A program made the translations under genes and the position numbers. A stretch of DNA of 6,205 bases from CAINVV01 sp036508555 (GTDB lineage: Bacteria; Bacteroidota; Bacteroidia; Bacteroidales; Prolixibacteraceae): the NCBI GenBank assembly GCA_036508555.1, contig DATCHD010000053.1:1-6205 (forward strand), in the 5' to 3' direction. Below are positions 5,829 to 6,205 of this stretch, piece after piece; the stretch's first letter is position 1; every line of letters begins with the position of its first letter. The notes under the pieces are model-generated. The model was not told where the DNA came from. It was given only the letters and a program-made list of their open reading frames with translations, and did no database searches.

Positions 5829-6203
5829 TTATGTTAAAGAATCTTTCTCTATCCAGTTATGCACTATGGTTCTCATAGACTCAATCTTGATTATACAAAT
5901 CACAAATATCAGCAAGAATATTCCAATTAGCATAAAAATTCCTTTATTTAAAACTGGCCATTGAAACCATGTCAGAAGATAAAGAATTAATCCATAAATT
6001 ATAAAGTTTAATTCAACAGGAAGAAATCTGAATCCAAAATTAATACGGGAAGTTATTTTGACTCTATCTACCGGAAAATCAACTTGTAAATAACAAAACA
6101 TTGGGAGAAAAATCTTTAATCTTGTCCCTTTAAGTTCGTACTTGTAATTGAAAAATTGTAATCTTGAAATAATTTTTTCCTTATCAAATTCTTGTTTAGT
6201 CAT
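5829..6203 (-). CDS. Small membrane protein of unknown function
   Basis: The protein has 124 residues, is complete in the window, and starts at ATG 6203-6201, two bases from the right edge. I do not recognise the family. A soluble, basic N-terminal half (about 1-62) is predicted to be cytosolic. Two hydrophobic segments follow (about 64-82, LNFIIYGLILYLLTW, and 87-106, KGIFMLIGIFLLIFVICII), joined by a very short turn, and then a charged C-terminal tail. There is no signal peptide or known motif. Its DNA is very AT-rich compared with the copper genes. The opposite strand also has an open frame (5728-5964), but this protein, with its coherent membrane hairpin, is the better candidate. The promoter lies outside the window. 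Confidence 0.65.
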   Translation of the reverse strand: MTKQEFDKEKIISRLQFFNYKYELKGTRLKIFLPMFCYLQVDFPVDRVKITSRINFGFRFLPVELNFIIYGLILYLLTWFQWPVLNKGIFMLIGIFLLIFVICIIKIESMRTIVHNWIEKDSLT

Positions 6204-6205
6204 TT

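Noticed and set aside
5728..5964. Forward-strand open frame opposite the small membrane protein
   Set aside because: It reads through the hairpin at 5737-5773 and the 3' end of the reverse gene, and has no ribosome-binding site or recognisable motif.

Overview
The window looks like Bacteroidota chromosome. Ribosome-binding sites are weak, TAnnTTTG-type -7 promoter boxes are visible, and one small secreted HMA protein ends in a GCCKYDR-type tail of a kind I associate with this phylum. No rRNA, tRNA or CRISPR array is visible. Base composition falls from left to right: one 60-base line inside copA is about 53% GC, while one line inside the last gene is about 27%. This suggests a conserved left half joined to an acquired, AT-rich right half.

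Left half (1-3650, all on + strand). The tail of a probable siroheme-synthase-type dehydrogenase/ferrochelatase overlaps a complete uroporphyrinogen-III C-methyltransferase (cobA). Together they would make siroheme, the cofactor of sulfite and nitrite reductases. A 109-base gap with promoter-like sequence and a tandem direct repeat separates cobA from a copper-exporting P1B-type ATPase (copA; the real start is 950). The ATPase is followed 49 bases later by a small exported HMA-domain protein. These two form a likely copper-efflux operon: the ATPase moves Cu(I) out of the cytosol and the exported protein could bind it outside the inner membrane. A strong hairpin at 3601-3645 closes this block.

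Middle (3650-4985). About 400 bases without a convincing gene contain a long imperfect hairpin (3853-3960). Next comes a reverse-strand gene for a 293-residue protein that joins an antirepressor-like Bro-N domain to a Fic AMP-transferase domain with an intact HPFMEGNGRSAR catalytic motif. It is a stand-alone accessory gene and a plausible toxin, defence or regulatory factor.

Right end (4986-6205). A 5'-truncated IS91-family transposase remnant lies back to back with the Fic gene. It is followed by about 340 bases of gene-poor DNA with a strong hairpin at 5737-5773, and then by a reverse-strand gene for an unrecognised 124-residue protein with two membrane segments. The points most worth a second look are the Bro-N/Fic fusion, the long bulged hairpin downstream of it, the hairpin beyond the IS91 remnant, and the phased repeat upstream of copA.
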